Shown piece after piece: positions 26,576-37,310 of a DNA stretch of 58,005 nucleotides (positions are counted from its first letter, which is position 1; the number at the start of each line of letters is the position of its first letter). A program made the position numbers and the translations under genes. The notes beneath the pieces were generated by a model. That model was not told the origin of the DNA and made no database searches. It saw nothing but the letters and a program-made list of their open reading frames with translations. Source of the stretch: Burkholderiaceae bacterium (GTDB lineage: Bacteria; Pseudomonadota; Gammaproteobacteria; Burkholderiales; Burkholderiaceae_F); assembly GCA_017646335.1 (NCBI GenBank), contig JAGCMT010000111.1, positions 1 to 58,005 of the forward strand. The letters run 5' to 3'.

Positions 26576-27547
26576 ATGGGCCAGGGCTCATCAGAGTTTG
26601 ATCTAATCGCTCGCTATTTCAGTCTGGGAGTCCCAAGTGTTTGGGACTCTCAAGGCATTGGCGACGACTGCGCCATTGTAAAAATCGGCGACACCTCGGT
26701 GGCGATTACTGTCGACACCGTTGCGCTCGGCACGCATTTTCTTCTCGATGCCGATCCCTATACCGTGGGCCGCAAGGCATTGGCTGTCAATCTGTCGGAT
26801 TTGGCAGCCGCCGGCGCCACGCCTCGAGCTTTTTTCCTTGCTATTTCTTTGCCTGATGCTGATGAAACGTGGTTGAAGCGTTTCTCGCTCGGTTTGAAAG
26901 AAGAAGCGAGTCGTTACGGTTGTGCCCTTTTGGGAGGCGATACGACGCGCACGACAAGCGTTGGCACTAACGCTGCGCCGACCACCATGACGATCACTGC
27001 CATGGGTGAGGGTAAGGTCTTGCGTACTCGAGAAGGTGCCCGGGTAGGCGACGATATTTGGGTAAGCGGTACGTTGGGAGATGCCTACGCGGCGCTCAAA
27101 ATGCGTTGGGGGCATTGGTCTGAGAAGGTAACCGACTACTTAGCCTCTCGCATGGATACGCCGACGCCTCGCGTGGACTTAGGGCTGGCGTTGACGGGGT
27201 TGGCCAGTGCATCTGCGGATGTTTCCGATGGATTCCTCGCAGATTTGGGCCATATCCTGAAGCGAAGTGGCGTTGGGGCAAAACTTAATGCCGATGCGTT
27301 TGCTCGTAGCGGCGATTTACAACGACTGTCTCAAGCCAAACAATACGAAGCCATTTTGACAGGGGGCGATGACTACGAACTCGTATGGACCGCTCCGAAA
27401 TCCGCTCGTGAGCAAATTCGGGCATTGGCAACCGCTGATTGTCCGTTGAGTTTGGTGGGAGAGGTCGTTTCCGAAGGTTTTCTCGTCGAAGATGCTCACG
27501 GTCAGGCCGTTCATTTCGATCGCAAGGGCTTTGATCATTTTGGTTAA
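26576..27547 (+). CDS. thiL: Thiamine-monophosphate kinase
   Basis: 323-residue kinase making thiamine diphosphate from the monophosphate. PurM/HypE fold with IGDDCAIVKIG (metal/ATP site), AVNLSDLAAAGATPRAFFL, GGDTTRT, the DVSDGFLADLGHIL helix and TGGDDYELVWT near the C terminus. It starts five bases after nusB. Full length. Confidence 0.94.
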   Translation: MGQGSSEFDLIARYFSLGVPSVWDSQGIGDDCAIVKIGDTSVAITVDTVALGTHFLLDADPYTVGRKALAVNLSDLAAAGATPRAFFLAISLPDADETWLKRFSLGLKEEASRYGCALLGGDTTRTTSVGTNAAPTTMTITAMGEGKVLRTREGARVGDDIWVSGTLGDAYAALKMRWGHWSEKVTDYLASRMDTPTPRVDLGLALTGLASASADVSDGFLADLGHILKRSGVGAKLNADAFARSGDLQRLSQAKQYEAILTGGDDYELVWTAPKSAREQIRALATADCPLSLVGEVVSEGFLVEDAHGQAVHFDRKGFDHFG

Positions 27548-27552
27548 AAACG

Positions 27553-28071
27553 ATGTTTGAAAAGTACAGTGCAGACAATCCGGTCAATAAAAAGCGTATG
27601 AGTGCCGCTTTTGCTTTCGGCAGTTTAAGTCACATCATTGCCAGCTTTTTCGGTAGCGGTCTCCTTCGCCCGGGTCCCGGAACGTGGGGAACCTTGGCCG
27701 GTTGGATCGTTTTCGTTTTGTTGATGCCCTGGATCACGCCGACGATCGGTTGGGCGGTTGTGATTGTCAGTTTTGTCATTGGCGCTTGGGCATCTCAAAA
27801 GACCTCCGATGATTTAGGCGTGCCCGATCACGGTTCGATCGTCATCGATGAAGTCTTTGCTATTTGGGCCGTGTTGTTGACAGTTCCCGCAACGCTGGAG
27901 TGGCAAATTGCTGCGTTTGTGGCTTTCCGCGTTTTCGATATCGTGAAGTTTCCCCCGGCCTCGTGGTGTGATCGTAATCTTAAAAACGGCTGGGGCATCA
28001 TGATTGATGATGCTTTGGCCGCGGTTTATGCAGTGGCCGTTTTGGCGGCGGCTCAGCATTTTTTGGCTTAA
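27553..28071 (+). CDS. pgpA: Phosphatidylglycerophosphatase A
   Basis: 172-residue inner-membrane enzyme that dephosphorylates phosphatidylglycerophosphate. Family motifs: GSGLLRPGPGTWGTLAGW near the first membrane segment, DHGSIVIDEVFAIW with the metal-binding Asp/Glu, and FRVFDIVKFPPASWCDRNLKNGWGIMIDD split over the C-terminal half. About four membrane segments. Six bases after thiL; the thiL-pgpA-pncC order is typical. Confidence 0.94.
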   Translation: MFEKYSADNPVNKKRMSAAFAFGSLSHIIASFFGSGLLRPGPGTWGTLAGWIVFVLLMPWITPTIGWAVVIVSFVIGAWASQKTSDDLGVPDHGSIVIDEVFAIWAVLLTVPATLEWQIAAFVAFRVFDIVKFPPASWCDRNLKNGWGIMIDDALAAVYAVAVLAAAQHFLA

Positions 28072-28078
28072 TCGTGCC

Positions 28079-28579
28079 ATGAGTGACTATTGGGAAAAAA
28101 TTGAATCGGTAGCCAAGCGTTTAGGTGAAGCGGCTCTTCGCAAGCAAGTCGTGATGGCGACAGCGGAGTCGTGTACAGCCGGCGGTATCGCGTATGCGAT
28201 GACGGAGGTAGCCGGATCGAGTGCTTGGTTCGATCGTGGTTTTGTAACCTATACGAATGCTTCCAAAGAGGCGTTGCTCGGTGTGAAATCGGCGACCTTG
28301 ATGGCTCATGGGGCAGTGAGTTTGCCGGTGGTCGAAGAGATGACCGCGGGGGCATTGGAGCAGTCGGATGCAACTTTAGCGGTTGCTGTGAGCGGTATCG
28401 CAGGGCCCGGAGGTGCAGTCCCCGGTAAACCCGTCGGAACCGTCTGTATGGCTTGGCAATGGCGAGGAGAGGCTGCGCAAAGCCGATGTGAATACTTCTC
28501 TGGGGATCGAAAAGCAGTCCGTGAGCAAACGATCCTTTATGCATTAAACGGATTATTGGAACGCATTTTGATGCGATAA
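28079..28579 (+). CDS. pncC: Nicotinamide-nucleotide amidohydrolase (CinA C-terminal type)
   Basis: 166-residue NMN deamidase that recycles NMN to nicotinic acid mononucleotide for NAD synthesis. It is the stand-alone CinA C-terminal domain: ATAESCTAGGIAYAMTEVAG, WFDRGFVTYTN, AVSGIAGPGG and GKPVGTVCMAW. I start at ATG 28079; a longer frame beginning at 28004 would overlap pgpA by more than 60 bases and lacks family similarity. Confidence 0.92.
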   Translation: MSDYWEKIESVAKRLGEAALRKQVVMATAESCTAGGIAYAMTEVAGSSAWFDRGFVTYTNASKEALLGVKSATLMAHGAVSLPVVEEMTAGALEQSDATLAVAVSGIAGPGGAVPGKPVGTVCMAWQWRGEAAQSRCEYFSGDRKAVREQTILYALNGLLERILMR

Positions 28580-28583
28580 GACT

Positions 28584-29897
28584 ATGGATAGTTGGTTTAA
28601 CGTTTTGTGTTTGTTCGGCTTGTTCATTTTGAACGGCGTATTCGCCATGAGTGAAATCTCCTTGGTGGCCTCTCGTCGTGCTCGCTTACAAGTCAAAGTT
28701 GATGACGGTGACAAGGGTGCCAAAGTGGCATTGGAACTCAATGAAGAGCCTACTCGTGCCTTGTCTGCTATCCAAGTCGGTATTACTTCGATCGGTATTT
28801 TGTCCGGTATTGTCGGTGAATCGGCTTTGGCCGGTCCCGTTTCCGAATGGTTGATGGGTTACGGCGTTCCGGTGGAAACGGCTCGTATGCTCGGTTTGGC
28901 TTTGGTCGTTGTGCTTGTGACTTATTGCTCCATCATTTTGGGCGAATTGGTACCCAAGCGTATCGGTCAGATGAATCCGGAAGGGGTGGCCAGCATGATT
29001 GCTCGACCGATCAATATGTTGGCAATCATCATGGCTCCGTTTGTGAAGCTCTTGTCCTTCTCGACGGACCTTCTTTTGCGCTTGTTTGGTAAGAAAGAGT
29101 CGGATGAACCGACAGTTACCGAAGAAGAAATTCATGCCATGATCGACGAAGGCAGTGAAACGGGTGCGATTGAAGAGCAAGAACGCGACATGGTGCTTAA
29201 CGTGTTCCGTTTGGATGAGCGCACGGTCGGTACGTTGATGACGCCGGTCAGTGAAATCCAATGGATCAACCTTCAAGACGATCCGGAAGAAAACATCAAG
29301 CGCTTGTTGGCCAGTACGCACGCTCGCTTGCCGATTGCCGACGGTTCTTTGGATAACGTGAAGGGCTTCTGCTCGACTCGTTATGTTCTTCGTGAAATGC
29401 TTCAAAAGGGTACGTGTGACTTCACCAGCGAAATGGCACCGGTGATTTATGTGCCGGAAACGTTAACGGGTATGGAATTGTTGGAGAACTTCCGCGAAAA
29501 CGATACCCCGACGGCTTTGGTGGTTGACGAGTACGGTACGGTTCAAGGTTTGGTGAGTCCGCGAGACGTGTTGGAAGCGATTGCCGGTCAGTTTAAGCCC
29601 GAACAAAGTGAAGAAGCATGGGCTATCCAACGCGAGGACGGTTCTTGGTTGCTCGACGGTATGATTCCTGTGCCTGAGCTCAAGGATGAGTTGGATTTGA
29701 AGGAAGTGCCTCAAGAGGCTCAACATCGATACAACACCTTGGCCGGTATGATCATGTGGATGAGCGGTCGCTTGCCGAAGACGGGTGATACGATTGATTG
29801 GGAAGGTTGGCGTTTTGAGGTCGTTGACTTGGACGGGCGTCGTATCGACAAGGTCTTGGTGACGCGATTGCCTGAATCTGACAACAAAGAAAATTAA
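28584..29897 (+). CDS. CNNM/CorC-family (hemolysin-like) membrane protein
   Basis: 437-residue inner-membrane protein. The DUF21/CNNM transmembrane domain (about 1-190) contains SEISLVASRRARLQ, AIQVGITSIGILSGIVGE and GELVPKRIG. A pair of CBS domains (about 200-335) and a C-terminal CorC_HlyC domain (about 345-430) follow. Relatives affect Mg2+/Co2+ handling. The family's name as hemolysin is historical and no toxin role is implied. It starts five bases after pncC and closes the ribH operon before a terminator. Confidence 0.87.
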   Translation: MDSWFNVLCLFGLFILNGVFAMSEISLVASRRARLQVKVDDGDKGAKVALELNEEPTRALSAIQVGITSIGILSGIVGESALAGPVSEWLMGYGVPVETARMLGLALVVVLVTYCSIILGELVPKRIGQMNPEGVASMIARPINMLAIIMAPFVKLLSFSTDLLLRLFGKKESDEPTVTEEEIHAMIDEGSETGAIEEQERDMVLNVFRLDERTVGTLMTPVSEIQWINLQDDPEENIKRLLASTHARLPIADGSLDNVKGFCSTRYVLREMLQKGTCDFTSEMAPVIYVPETLTGMELLENFRENDTPTALVVDEYGTVQGLVSPRDVLEAIAGQFKPEQSEEAWAIQREDGSWLLDGMIPVPELKDELDLKEVPQEAQHRYNTLAGMIMWMSGRLPKTGDTIDWEGWRFEVVDLDGRRIDKVLVTRLPESDNKEN

Positions 29898-29908
29898 GAC
29901 GAAAAAGG

Positions 29909-29944
29909 ATGCTCGGTGGGGATTTCCCTTCGAGCATTTTTTTC
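29909..29944 (+). terminator. Terminator of the ribH-CNNM operon
   Basis: ATGCTCG / CGAGCAT stem with an inner GGGA / TCCC pairing and seven T. Confidence 0.8.
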
Positions 29945-29997
29945 GAAAAAGTCCATAATAAGGATGTTTTTATTTCCATTTTAAAAGGATGAATGAA

Positions 29998-31143
29998 ATG
30001 GCTGTTTTAGTGAAAAATGCACGTGTGTTTGCACCGAAGGATCTTGGCGTTCAAGACGTCTTAATGGTCGCCGAACAAGTTGTTGCAATCGGTAAGGATT
30101 TGCCGGAAAACCTTCCGGATACGGAAGTCATTGACGCTAAGGGCCAAATCATGACCCCGGGTTTCTTCGATCAACATATCCACGTGACGGGTGGTGGCGG
30201 TGAAGGCGGCCCCGTGACGCGTACGCCGGAAATTATGTTGAGCGAATTGATCGAATGCGGTACGACCAGTGTGGTTGGTGTCTCCGGTACGGACTTCACG
30301 ACGCGTTCGATCCCGAACTTGTTGGCTAAGGTTCGCGCATTGCAAAGCGAAGGTGTTTCCGCTTGGATGCATACCTCCAACTATCACTTCCCGCCCACCA
30401 CGATGTCCAAGTCCGTTGCAGACGATCTCTTCTTGGTGCCGGAATGCTTGGGTGTGAAGATTGCTTTGGGCGACCATCGTTCTTCTTTCCCGACCACGCA
30501 AGAAGTGTTGCATTTGTTGACGGACATTCGTGTTGGCGGCATGCTCGCCGGCAAGATCGGTTTCTTGCATATCCACAACGGTAATGTCCCGGGTGCATTT
30601 GAAATGTATAAGGAAATTGTCGATCGCGGCTTCCCGATCAAGCACATCCGCCCGACGCACTGCGGTCGTGTCCAACACGTGTTTGACTCTGCCGTTGAAT
30701 TCGCCAAGGCCGGTGGTTGGATCGATATCACGACGGGTGCCTCTTGCGCATTCGACAATCCGTCTATCGCTGTGATGGCTGCATTGGATGCCGGTGTTGA
30801 CCCGACGCACATCACGCTCTCCACGGACGGTCACGGTTCCGTTCCGCGTTTCAATGAAAAGGGCGAAATGGTTGGTTTGGGTGTTGGCGGTGTCGCCGGT
30901 AACTTGATCGAAGTGAAGCGTTTGATCGCCGAATACAAGTTGCCGATTGAATTGGCCATCTCCTTTATTTCTTCCAACGTCGGTGCCGCTTTGGGCTTGA
31001 AGGGCCAAGGCGTGATCGAAGTGGGCGGTTGCGCTAACGCTTGCCTCTTCAATGACGCGATGGAATTGACGCACGTGATCTCTCGCAATAAGGTCATGAT
31101 GCGTAACGGTGAAATCGTTCAAAAGGGTACGTTTGAGTACTAA
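29998..31143 (+). CDS. iadA: Isoaspartyl dipeptidase
   Basis: 381-residue M38 metallo-dipeptidase that cleaves beta-aspartyl dipeptides arising from damaged proteins. Metal site His60-Ile-His62 in FFDQHIHVTGGGGEGG, RTPE after it, ALGDHRSS, IRPTHCGRV and the late Asp in LSTDGHGS. I start at ATG 29998: AAAAGG ends nine bases before it but is only one base from the ATG at 29989. Stands alone between two terminators. Confidence 0.93.
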   Translation: MAVLVKNARVFAPKDLGVQDVLMVAEQVVAIGKDLPENLPDTEVIDAKGQIMTPGFFDQHIHVTGGGGEGGPVTRTPEIMLSELIECGTTSVVGVSGTDFTTRSIPNLLAKVRALQSEGVSAWMHTSNYHFPPTTMSKSVADDLFLVPECLGVKIALGDHRSSFPTTQEVLHLLTDIRVGGMLAGKIGFLHIHNGNVPGAFEMYKEIVDRGFPIKHIRPTHCGRVQHVFDSAVEFAKAGGWIDITTGASCAFDNPSIAVMAALDAGVDPTHITLSTDGHGSVPRFNEKGEMVGLGVGGVAGNLIEVKRLIAEYKLPIELAISFISSNVGAALGLKGQGVIEVGGCANACLFNDAMELTHVISRNKVMMRNGEIVQKGTFEY

Positions 31144-31193
31144 TTGACCGGCTTTCGGTGGCGAGCTTTCTCGTCACCGATGAGTTAAGGCAC

Positions 31194-31225
31194 AAAAAAG
31201 CTCGCTATCAAAGCGAGCTTTTTTG
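31194..31225. terminator. Bidirectional terminator, iadA / pyrF
   Basis: Perfect 13-bp stem AAAAAAGCTCGCT / AGCGAGCTTTTTT between convergent genes, with A and T runs on both sides. Confidence 0.9.
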
Positions 31226-31241
31226 TCAGGAAGATCGGTGA

Positions 31242-32057
31242 TTAGCGACGAGCTTGATTGATCTTTTCGCACGTGACGCGAGCGGCTTCGCGGGCGGCTT
31301 CCAAGAAGTCCTCGCCTTGGCTTGCGTAAAGGATAGCGCGGCTGGAATTGATCATCATGCCGGTCTTGTCGGCCGTGATACCGGCTTGGACACAAGCATC
31401 GATGTCACCGCCTTGAGCGCCGACACCGGGTACCAAAAGCGGCATGTTCGGAGCAAGGCTACGAACCATTTCGATTTCGTTCGGGTAGGTTGCACCAACC
31501 ACCAAACCCAATTGACCGTTCTTGTTCCACGGACCGTTGGCGAGGCTGGCAACGTGTTGATAAAGAGGCTTGTCGCCGACCATCAACATTTGAAGATCAT
31601 TACCGCCCTTGTTGCTCGTACGGCAAAGCAAGATGGCACCGCGATCTTCATATTCAAGATAGGGCTCAACCGAGTCAAAGCCCATGTACGGGGACAACGT
31701 CACCGCATCAGCGCCGAAGCGTTCGTAAGCTTCCTTGGCGTAATGTTTGGCAGTCGAACCGATGTCACCGCGCTTGGAGTCGAGTACCACCGGGATATCC
31801 GGATGATTTTCATGAATGTAAGCGATGATATCGCGCAATTGATCTTCAGCACCGCGAGAAGCGAAATAGGCGATTTGCGGCTTGAAAGAGCATGCATACG
31901 GAGCCGTGGCATCGACAATGGCGGTACAGAATTGGAAGAAACTATCGGACTTGCCTTGGAGATGGGCAGGGAAGCGAGCTTCATCAGGGTCAAGACCCAC
32001 GCACAATAACGATTGGCTAGAGGCCCAACGACGATTGAGTTTTTCAATAAAAGTCAT
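31242..32057 (-). CDS. pyrF: Orotidine 5'-phosphate decarboxylase, type 2
   Basis: 271-residue TIM-barrel enzyme for the last step of UMP synthesis. [14 protein letters not shown] at the start and the catalytic [14 protein letters not shown] (Asp-x-Lys-x-x-Asp) identify the longer type 2 family, as usual in Burkholderiales. [13 protein letters not shown] and [11 protein letters not shown] form the phosphate site. AGGAAA precedes the ATG on the minus strand. Confidence 0.95.
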   Translation of the reverse strand: MTFIEKLNRRWASSQSLLCVGLDPDEARFPAHLQGKSDSFFQFCTAIVDATAPYACSFKPQIAYFASRGAEDQLRDIIAYIHENHPDIPVVLDSKRGDIGSTAKHYAKEAYERFGADAVTLSPYMGFDSVEPYLEYEDRGAILLCRTSNKGGNDLQMLMVGDKPLYQHVASLANGPWNKNGQLGLVVGATYPNEIEMVRSLAPNMPLLVPGVGAQGGDIDACVQAGITADKTGMMINSSRAILYASQGEDFLEAAREAARVTCEKINQARR

Positions 32058-32232
32058 GACGGAAGTTTCCTTTAAACGATTCTGTAATTATACGAGATTG
32101 AGGCGAGTCGGTTTTTTGTATAGATGATGAGCAGATAAGTGAAATTTCGTAACTAACTTGCACGAGGGATAGAAAAGCCACGGAAAACCATGTAACCTCA
32201 ATGGTTAGGAGATTGGAAAAAGGAAATGATTC

Positions 32233-32847
32233 ATGAATAGACGTACGGTACTCGGATTGGCTGCGGTGGCGTTATTGTCCGCTTGCCAAGAAAAGTCTGT
32301 CGATACTCAGAAAGCACCTGCACAGACCTATAAAGACAAGCCGTTGATCCCGACCGATTGGGATCCGTATGAAATGTATTCGGAGTTTTTATCCAAGGGG
32401 GTCGGTGTTGAGTTCCCGGGTCCTGATAATCGCCCGATGGCCTTTATTGCGTTTGATACGCAATGCTCTTGGTGTATGCGTTTGATGACTCAAACACGTC
32501 CTCTTCAACAGTACATCAATTTTGTTTGGATGCCGGTGGCCGTATTGAATCCGCACAGTGAATTGCAAGGCGCGGCCATTCTCTCGAGTCTTGATCGAGC
32601 ATTGATGCTTGAACGTCATGAAGCACAGTTTGGTAACGAAGGAATTCGAGGATTGAATACGGAATCCATGGTTGTGCCTTGGTCGGCTCGTGAAGCGGTT
32701 TGGACGAACACGCGCATCTTCCGTCGAAGTGCCGCTCGCGTGGTTCCGTTTGGTGTGATGAAAGATGCCAATGGGGAATACAAAGCGATTTATTCCGGCA
32801 TGAAGACTAAAGAATTGGCGGCGCTTTTCGGCATCAAATATGAGTGA
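32233..32847 (+). CDS. DsbG/DsbC-like thiol:disulfide lipoprotein
   Basis: 204-residue exported thioredoxin-fold protein. The lipobox LLSAC gives a lipidated Cys18, so it should be membrane-anchored and face the periplasm. The redox site is Cys78-Ser-Trp-Cys81 in FDTQCSWCMRL. AAILSSLDRALML and a RVVPFGVMKD cis-Pro segment resemble the catalytic domain of DsbG. The N-terminal dimerisation domain of DsbC/DsbG looks absent or much reduced, so it may act as a monomeric oxidase or reductase. It is a single gene with its own terminator. Confidence 0.75.
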   Translation: MNRRTVLGLAAVALLSACQEKSVDTQKAPAQTYKDKPLIPTDWDPYEMYSEFLSKGVGVEFPGPDNRPMAFIAFDTQCSWCMRLMTQTRPLQQYINFVWMPVAVLNPHSELQGAAILSSLDRALMLERHEAQFGNEGIRGLNTESMVVPWSAREAVWTNTRIFRRSAARVVPFGVMKDANGEYKAIYSGMKTKELAALFGIKYE

Positions 32848-32867
32848 TGATCGGTATCTAAAGACAG

Positions 32868-32900
32868 ACGGCGAAGTTTGAAAAAACTTCGCCGTTGTTT
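32868..32900. terminator. Terminator after the DsbG-like gene
   Basis: 12-bp stem ACGGCGAAGTTT / AAACTTCGCCGT with a GAAA loop, then TGTTTTT. It sits directly at the 3' end of the convergent YigZ-family gene. Confidence 0.85.
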
Positions 32901-33533
32901 TTACGAGTCGTGACGGGTCACGATCAAGCCGCCTGCCGTTTTTTCGGTCAAAGTGGCGATGAGTTCATTTTCCGTCGCTTTGGGAATCTCGATCTTTATC
33001 TGGACGTTGGAGGCAAAGCTCTTATCGAGAATACGTGCTCGAGATTGCTCCAATGCACGTAAGGCGATGTTGAAATGGCGATGTTCGACTTCCACCGTCA
33101 TGAGGCTGGAGGCCTCTTTTTCTCGCACCGGAAGCGTCTCTAAGCCCAGTTTCACCAAGCCTTGATAGGCACGCACCAAGCCGCCAGTTCCCAACAAAAT
33201 GCCGCCGTAATAACGCGTAACGACCGCAGCCAACTCGCCGACACCACAGTGTAAAAGGACCGTGAGCATGGGGCGACCGGCCGTACCTTTGGGCTCACCG
33301 TCGTCGCTGGCGCCAACTTGGGCGGTACTACCGGGTTTGCCGGCAACAAAAGCCCAACAGTTGTGCGTTGCATGGGCATGTTCGGCTCGAATCGAGTCGA
33401 TGAACGCTTTGGCTTCTTCGGGTGACGTCACACGTGCCATCGTGACGATGAATCGTGAACGATGGATCGTTTCTTCGTCACGGTGAATCTCACCGGGTAA
33501 AAGATCGGGGATTTGATAACGTTCGTCGGACAT
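32901..33533 (-). CDS. YigZ/IMPACT-family protein
   Basis: 210-residue protein of the widespread YigZ family, related to eukaryotic IMPACT. The N-terminal domain has the signature RSRFIVTMARVTS, AHATHNCWAF, ASDDGEPKGTAG and VVTRYYGGILLGTGGLVRAY. The C-terminal DUF1949-like domain spans about 135-205. Roles in translation control or peptide handling have been proposed, but the bacterial function is unsettled. It lies downstream of groEL but behind a terminator. Confidence 0.88.
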   Translation of the reverse strand: MSDERYQIPDLLPGEIHRDEETIHRSRFIVTMARVTSPEEAKAFIDSIRAEHAHATHNCWAFVAGKPGSTAQVGASDDGEPKGTAGRPMLTVLLHCGVGELAAVVTRYYGGILLGTGGLVRAYQGLVKLGLETLPVREKEASSLMTVEVEHRHFNIALRALEQSRARILDKSFASNVQIKIEIPKATENELIATLTEKTAGGLIVTRHDS

Positions 33534-33544
33534 GATTTTGGTAA

Positions 33545-33581
33545 AAAATTAGCGGTCTGGGAAAGCTTCCTAGACCGCTAA
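33545..33581 (-). terminator. groESL terminator
   Basis: TAGCGGTCT / AGACCGCTA stem extended by GGGAAAGCTTCC pairing, followed on the minus strand by TTTTTTAC. It lies about 30 nt after the groEL stop. Confidence 0.85.
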
Positions 33582-33609
33582 GTATATCGAATCAGTGAAC
33601 TGATTCAGA

Positions 33610-35244
<1,635 letters not shown>

Positions 35245-35283
35245 CTAAATTCTCCAATCTACTTTTTTGAAAGCTTTACGAAA

Positions 35284-35571
35284 TTAAGCGAGAACGCCCA
35301 TGATGTCTTCTTCGCGCATCACGAGGTATTCCTTGCCTTCGAACTTAACCGTTTGACCGGCGTACTTGCCGAAGATCACGCGATCGCCGACCTTCACATC
35401 CATCGGGATCAACTTGCCGGCTTCATCACGCTTGCCGGGGCCCACAGCCAACACTTCACCTTGATCGGGCTTTTCACCGGCGCTATCCGGGAGAACGATG
35501 CCGGAAGCGGTCATACGTTCAGTTTCCACGCGCTTAACGATCACACGGTCATGGAGCGGACGAATTTGCAT
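35284..35571 (-). CDS. groES: Co-chaperonin GroES
   Basis: 95-residue lid of the GroEL chamber. [16 protein letters not shown] start, mobile-loop region [18 protein letters not shown], and the [26 protein letters not shown] end. CAGGAG precedes the ATG. First gene of the groES-groEL operon. Its leader holds an inverted repeat, while no CIRCE sequence is present. Confidence 0.98.
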   Translation of the reverse strand: MQIRPLHDRVIVKRVETERMTASGIVLPDSAGEKPDQGEVLAVGPGKRDEAGKLIPMDVKVGDRVIFGKYAGQTVKFEGKEYLVMREEDIMGVLA

Positions 35572-35610
35572 TTTAAAAGTCTCCTGATATCTAGATAAAT
35601 CGATTCACGT

Positions 35611-35647
35611 TTGAGACGGGCGCATCAAAAAATGCTTTGTGTCTCAA
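35611..35647 (-). promoter_or_regulatory. Inverted repeat in the groES leader
   Basis: TTGAGAC (35611-35617) and GTCTCAA (35641-35647) are complementary and enclose a second pair GCAT / ATGC. In RNA they form a two-part hairpin about 40-75 nt before groES. A -10-like TATACT (minus strand, 35665-35660) would place the hairpin at the very 5' end of the message. No sigma-32 promoter was clear. Confidence 0.45.
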
Positions 35648-35756
35648 GGAAATTTCGGTAGTATACCTCAAGAGTATCGACCTTCCTTTCCCTTTTTATA
35701 ACTAAGGGATTAAATGGGGATGTTTTTTTGAATTTCAAGACCTTTTTGTTAAAAAA

Positions 35757-37166
35757 ATGCGACGTTTTTCCATTTCTTGTCTTTTGAACGGCATTTTGGG
35801 AGCTCTGGCGACATCAACAATTGCCATGGCAGCCTCTGACTTGCCCGTTGAAGTTCAAAAGGCATTGAGCGGTCTTGGAATCGATCGTCAGCAATTGGCT
35901 GTCAGCGTGCTTGATTTGGGAACCTCAAAAAGCGTGTTGGCTTGGCAAGCCGATAAGACCGTTTTGCCAGCCTCTTCCGTGAAAATCGTGACGACTTTGG
36001 CCGCACTGGAGACGTTGGGGCCTGCGTTTCAATGGAAGACCGGTTTTTATCATGACGGCACGATTCAAAAAGGCGTCTTAAAAGGCAATCTGTATTTTGT
36101 CGGCGGTGGCGATCCTCGTTATGTCGCCGAGCATCTTTGGCGTGATACGCATACCCTCAAAGCGATGGGTATTCGTCAAATCACAGGCAATGTCATTGTA
36201 GATCGTTCGCTTTTTGTTTCTGCTCAAGCCAAGAGTTTTGACGGTCAAACGCATCGCCCCTATAACCTTGGTGCCGATGCTGCCCTTTTCAATTTCAACT
36301 CAGTTGTTGTTCGATTCATTCCGGATGAAGCGGCCGGCGTTGCTCACGTATCGGCCATGCCGTTGCAGACCGGTCTCCAATTGCCGAAAACCGTGCCGTT
36401 GGCATCGGGGTGGTGTCGCGGATGGCGCAATCAGTTAAAAGCCGACGTCTCCAATCCGTTGAAGCCGACTTTTAAAGGAACGTTCGTCAAAGGTTGTGGC
36501 GAGCGAAGCTTGACCTATGTCGTCAATGATCGCAATGCGTATTTGAGTCGTAGTTTTGCCGCTCAAATGAAACAAGCGGGCATTGTTTGGAAGGGGAAAG
36601 TTGTAGACGGCGCGAAAAATGTGAAGGCGGTTAAGCTCTTTGATTCGGCTTCCGATGATTTGGCGACCACCGTGCGCCTGACCAATAAGTTCAGCAACAA
36701 CATTTTGGCCCGCCACCTCTTTTTGTCTTTAGCGTTGCCTCAGAAGAGCACGGCAATCGACTATGAAGATGCGCGAGCCGTGATGCAGCGTTGGTTGACC
36801 GATCGTGTTGGGTTGGAGGCTGGTGTCATTACGGTTGATAACGGTTCGGGGTTGTCTCGTCAGTCGCAAGTGACGGCCTCAGCCATGACAAGCCTTTTGG
36901 CTTATGGTGCTCGCTCTGCGTGGTCTCATGAATGGGTTGCCTCCTTCCCCGTGGCTGGCTTGGATGGAACCATGAAGCATCGCCCCCTCAGCGACGGTTC
37001 TGCTCATATGAAGACCGGTTTATTGAGTGGCGTAAAGACCATGGCCGGAATCGTTCAAGCGCCTAAGGGCGCCCGCTATGCAGTTTTTGCTTCGTTAGAA
37101 GGGAAAAATGTCGCTCAAGGCGATGAAGTTTTGGATGCGATTATGCATTGGATCGTTAAACGCTAA
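35757..37166 (+). CDS. dacB: D-alanyl-D-alanine carboxypeptidase/endopeptidase (PBP4 type)
   Basis: 469-residue periplasmic penicillin-binding protein of peptidase family S13. A signal peptide ends near residue 26 (TIAMAASD). The active-site motif SSVK is at 73-76, SNN near 313 (TNKFSNNIL) and KTG near 420 (HMKTGLL). It trims or opens peptidoglycan cross-links. Monocistronic; the region behind it carries a strong hairpin. Confidence 0.92.
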   Translation: MRRFSISCLLNGILGALATSTIAMAASDLPVEVQKALSGLGIDRQQLAVSVLDLGTSKSVLAWQADKTVLPASSVKIVTTLAALETLGPAFQWKTGFYHDGTIQKGVLKGNLYFVGGGDPRYVAEHLWRDTHTLKAMGIRQITGNVIVDRSLFVSAQAKSFDGQTHRPYNLGADAALFNFNSVVVRFIPDEAAGVAHVSAMPLQTGLQLPKTVPLASGWCRGWRNQLKADVSNPLKPTFKGTFVKGCGERSLTYVVNDRNAYLSRSFAAQMKQAGIVWKGKVVDGAKNVKAVKLFDSASDDLATTVRLTNKFSNNILARHLFLSLALPQKSTAIDYEDARAVMQRWLTDRVGLEAGVITVDNGSGLSRQSQVTASAMTSLLAYGARSAWSHEWVASFPVAGLDGTMKHRPLSDGSAHMKTGLLSGVKTMAGIVQAPKGARYAVFASLEGKNVAQGDEVLDAIMHWIVKR

Positions 37167-37180
37167 ATAGTGGATACCGA

Positions 37181-37310
37181 ACTCGACAATTTGTCGACGC
37201 TTCTTGATGCGGGGGGTGTTATCTGCTTAGCGTTACTACCTAAAATTCCTGTTTTTTTAGTAAAAGTTTGCGTTAGCGCAAACTTTTTTTTAGTCGACAA
37301 ATACCGAGTT
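37181..37310. repeat. Inverted repeat around TTTGTCGAC
   Basis: The left arm (37181-37199) reads AACTCG, four bases, TTTGTCGAC. The right arm (37293-37310) is its reverse complement except in the central bases. ATACCGA also occurs as a direct repeat next to both arms (37175 and 37301). The arms enclose about 93 bp, including a terminator hairpin. Confidence 0.6.
37262..37290 (+). terminator. Terminator hairpin downstream of dacB
   Basis: 11-bp stem AAAAGTTTGCG / CGCAAACTTTT with a TTAG loop and eight T. It is 95 bp after dacB. Confidence 0.8.

Noticed and set aside
30061-31122. A 353-codon open frame opposite iadA
   Set aside because: Antisense shadow of a conserved gene, with no ribosome site.
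35572-35756. CIRCE element upstream of groES
   Set aside because: No TTAGCACTC-N9-GAGTGCTAA pattern occurs on either strand.
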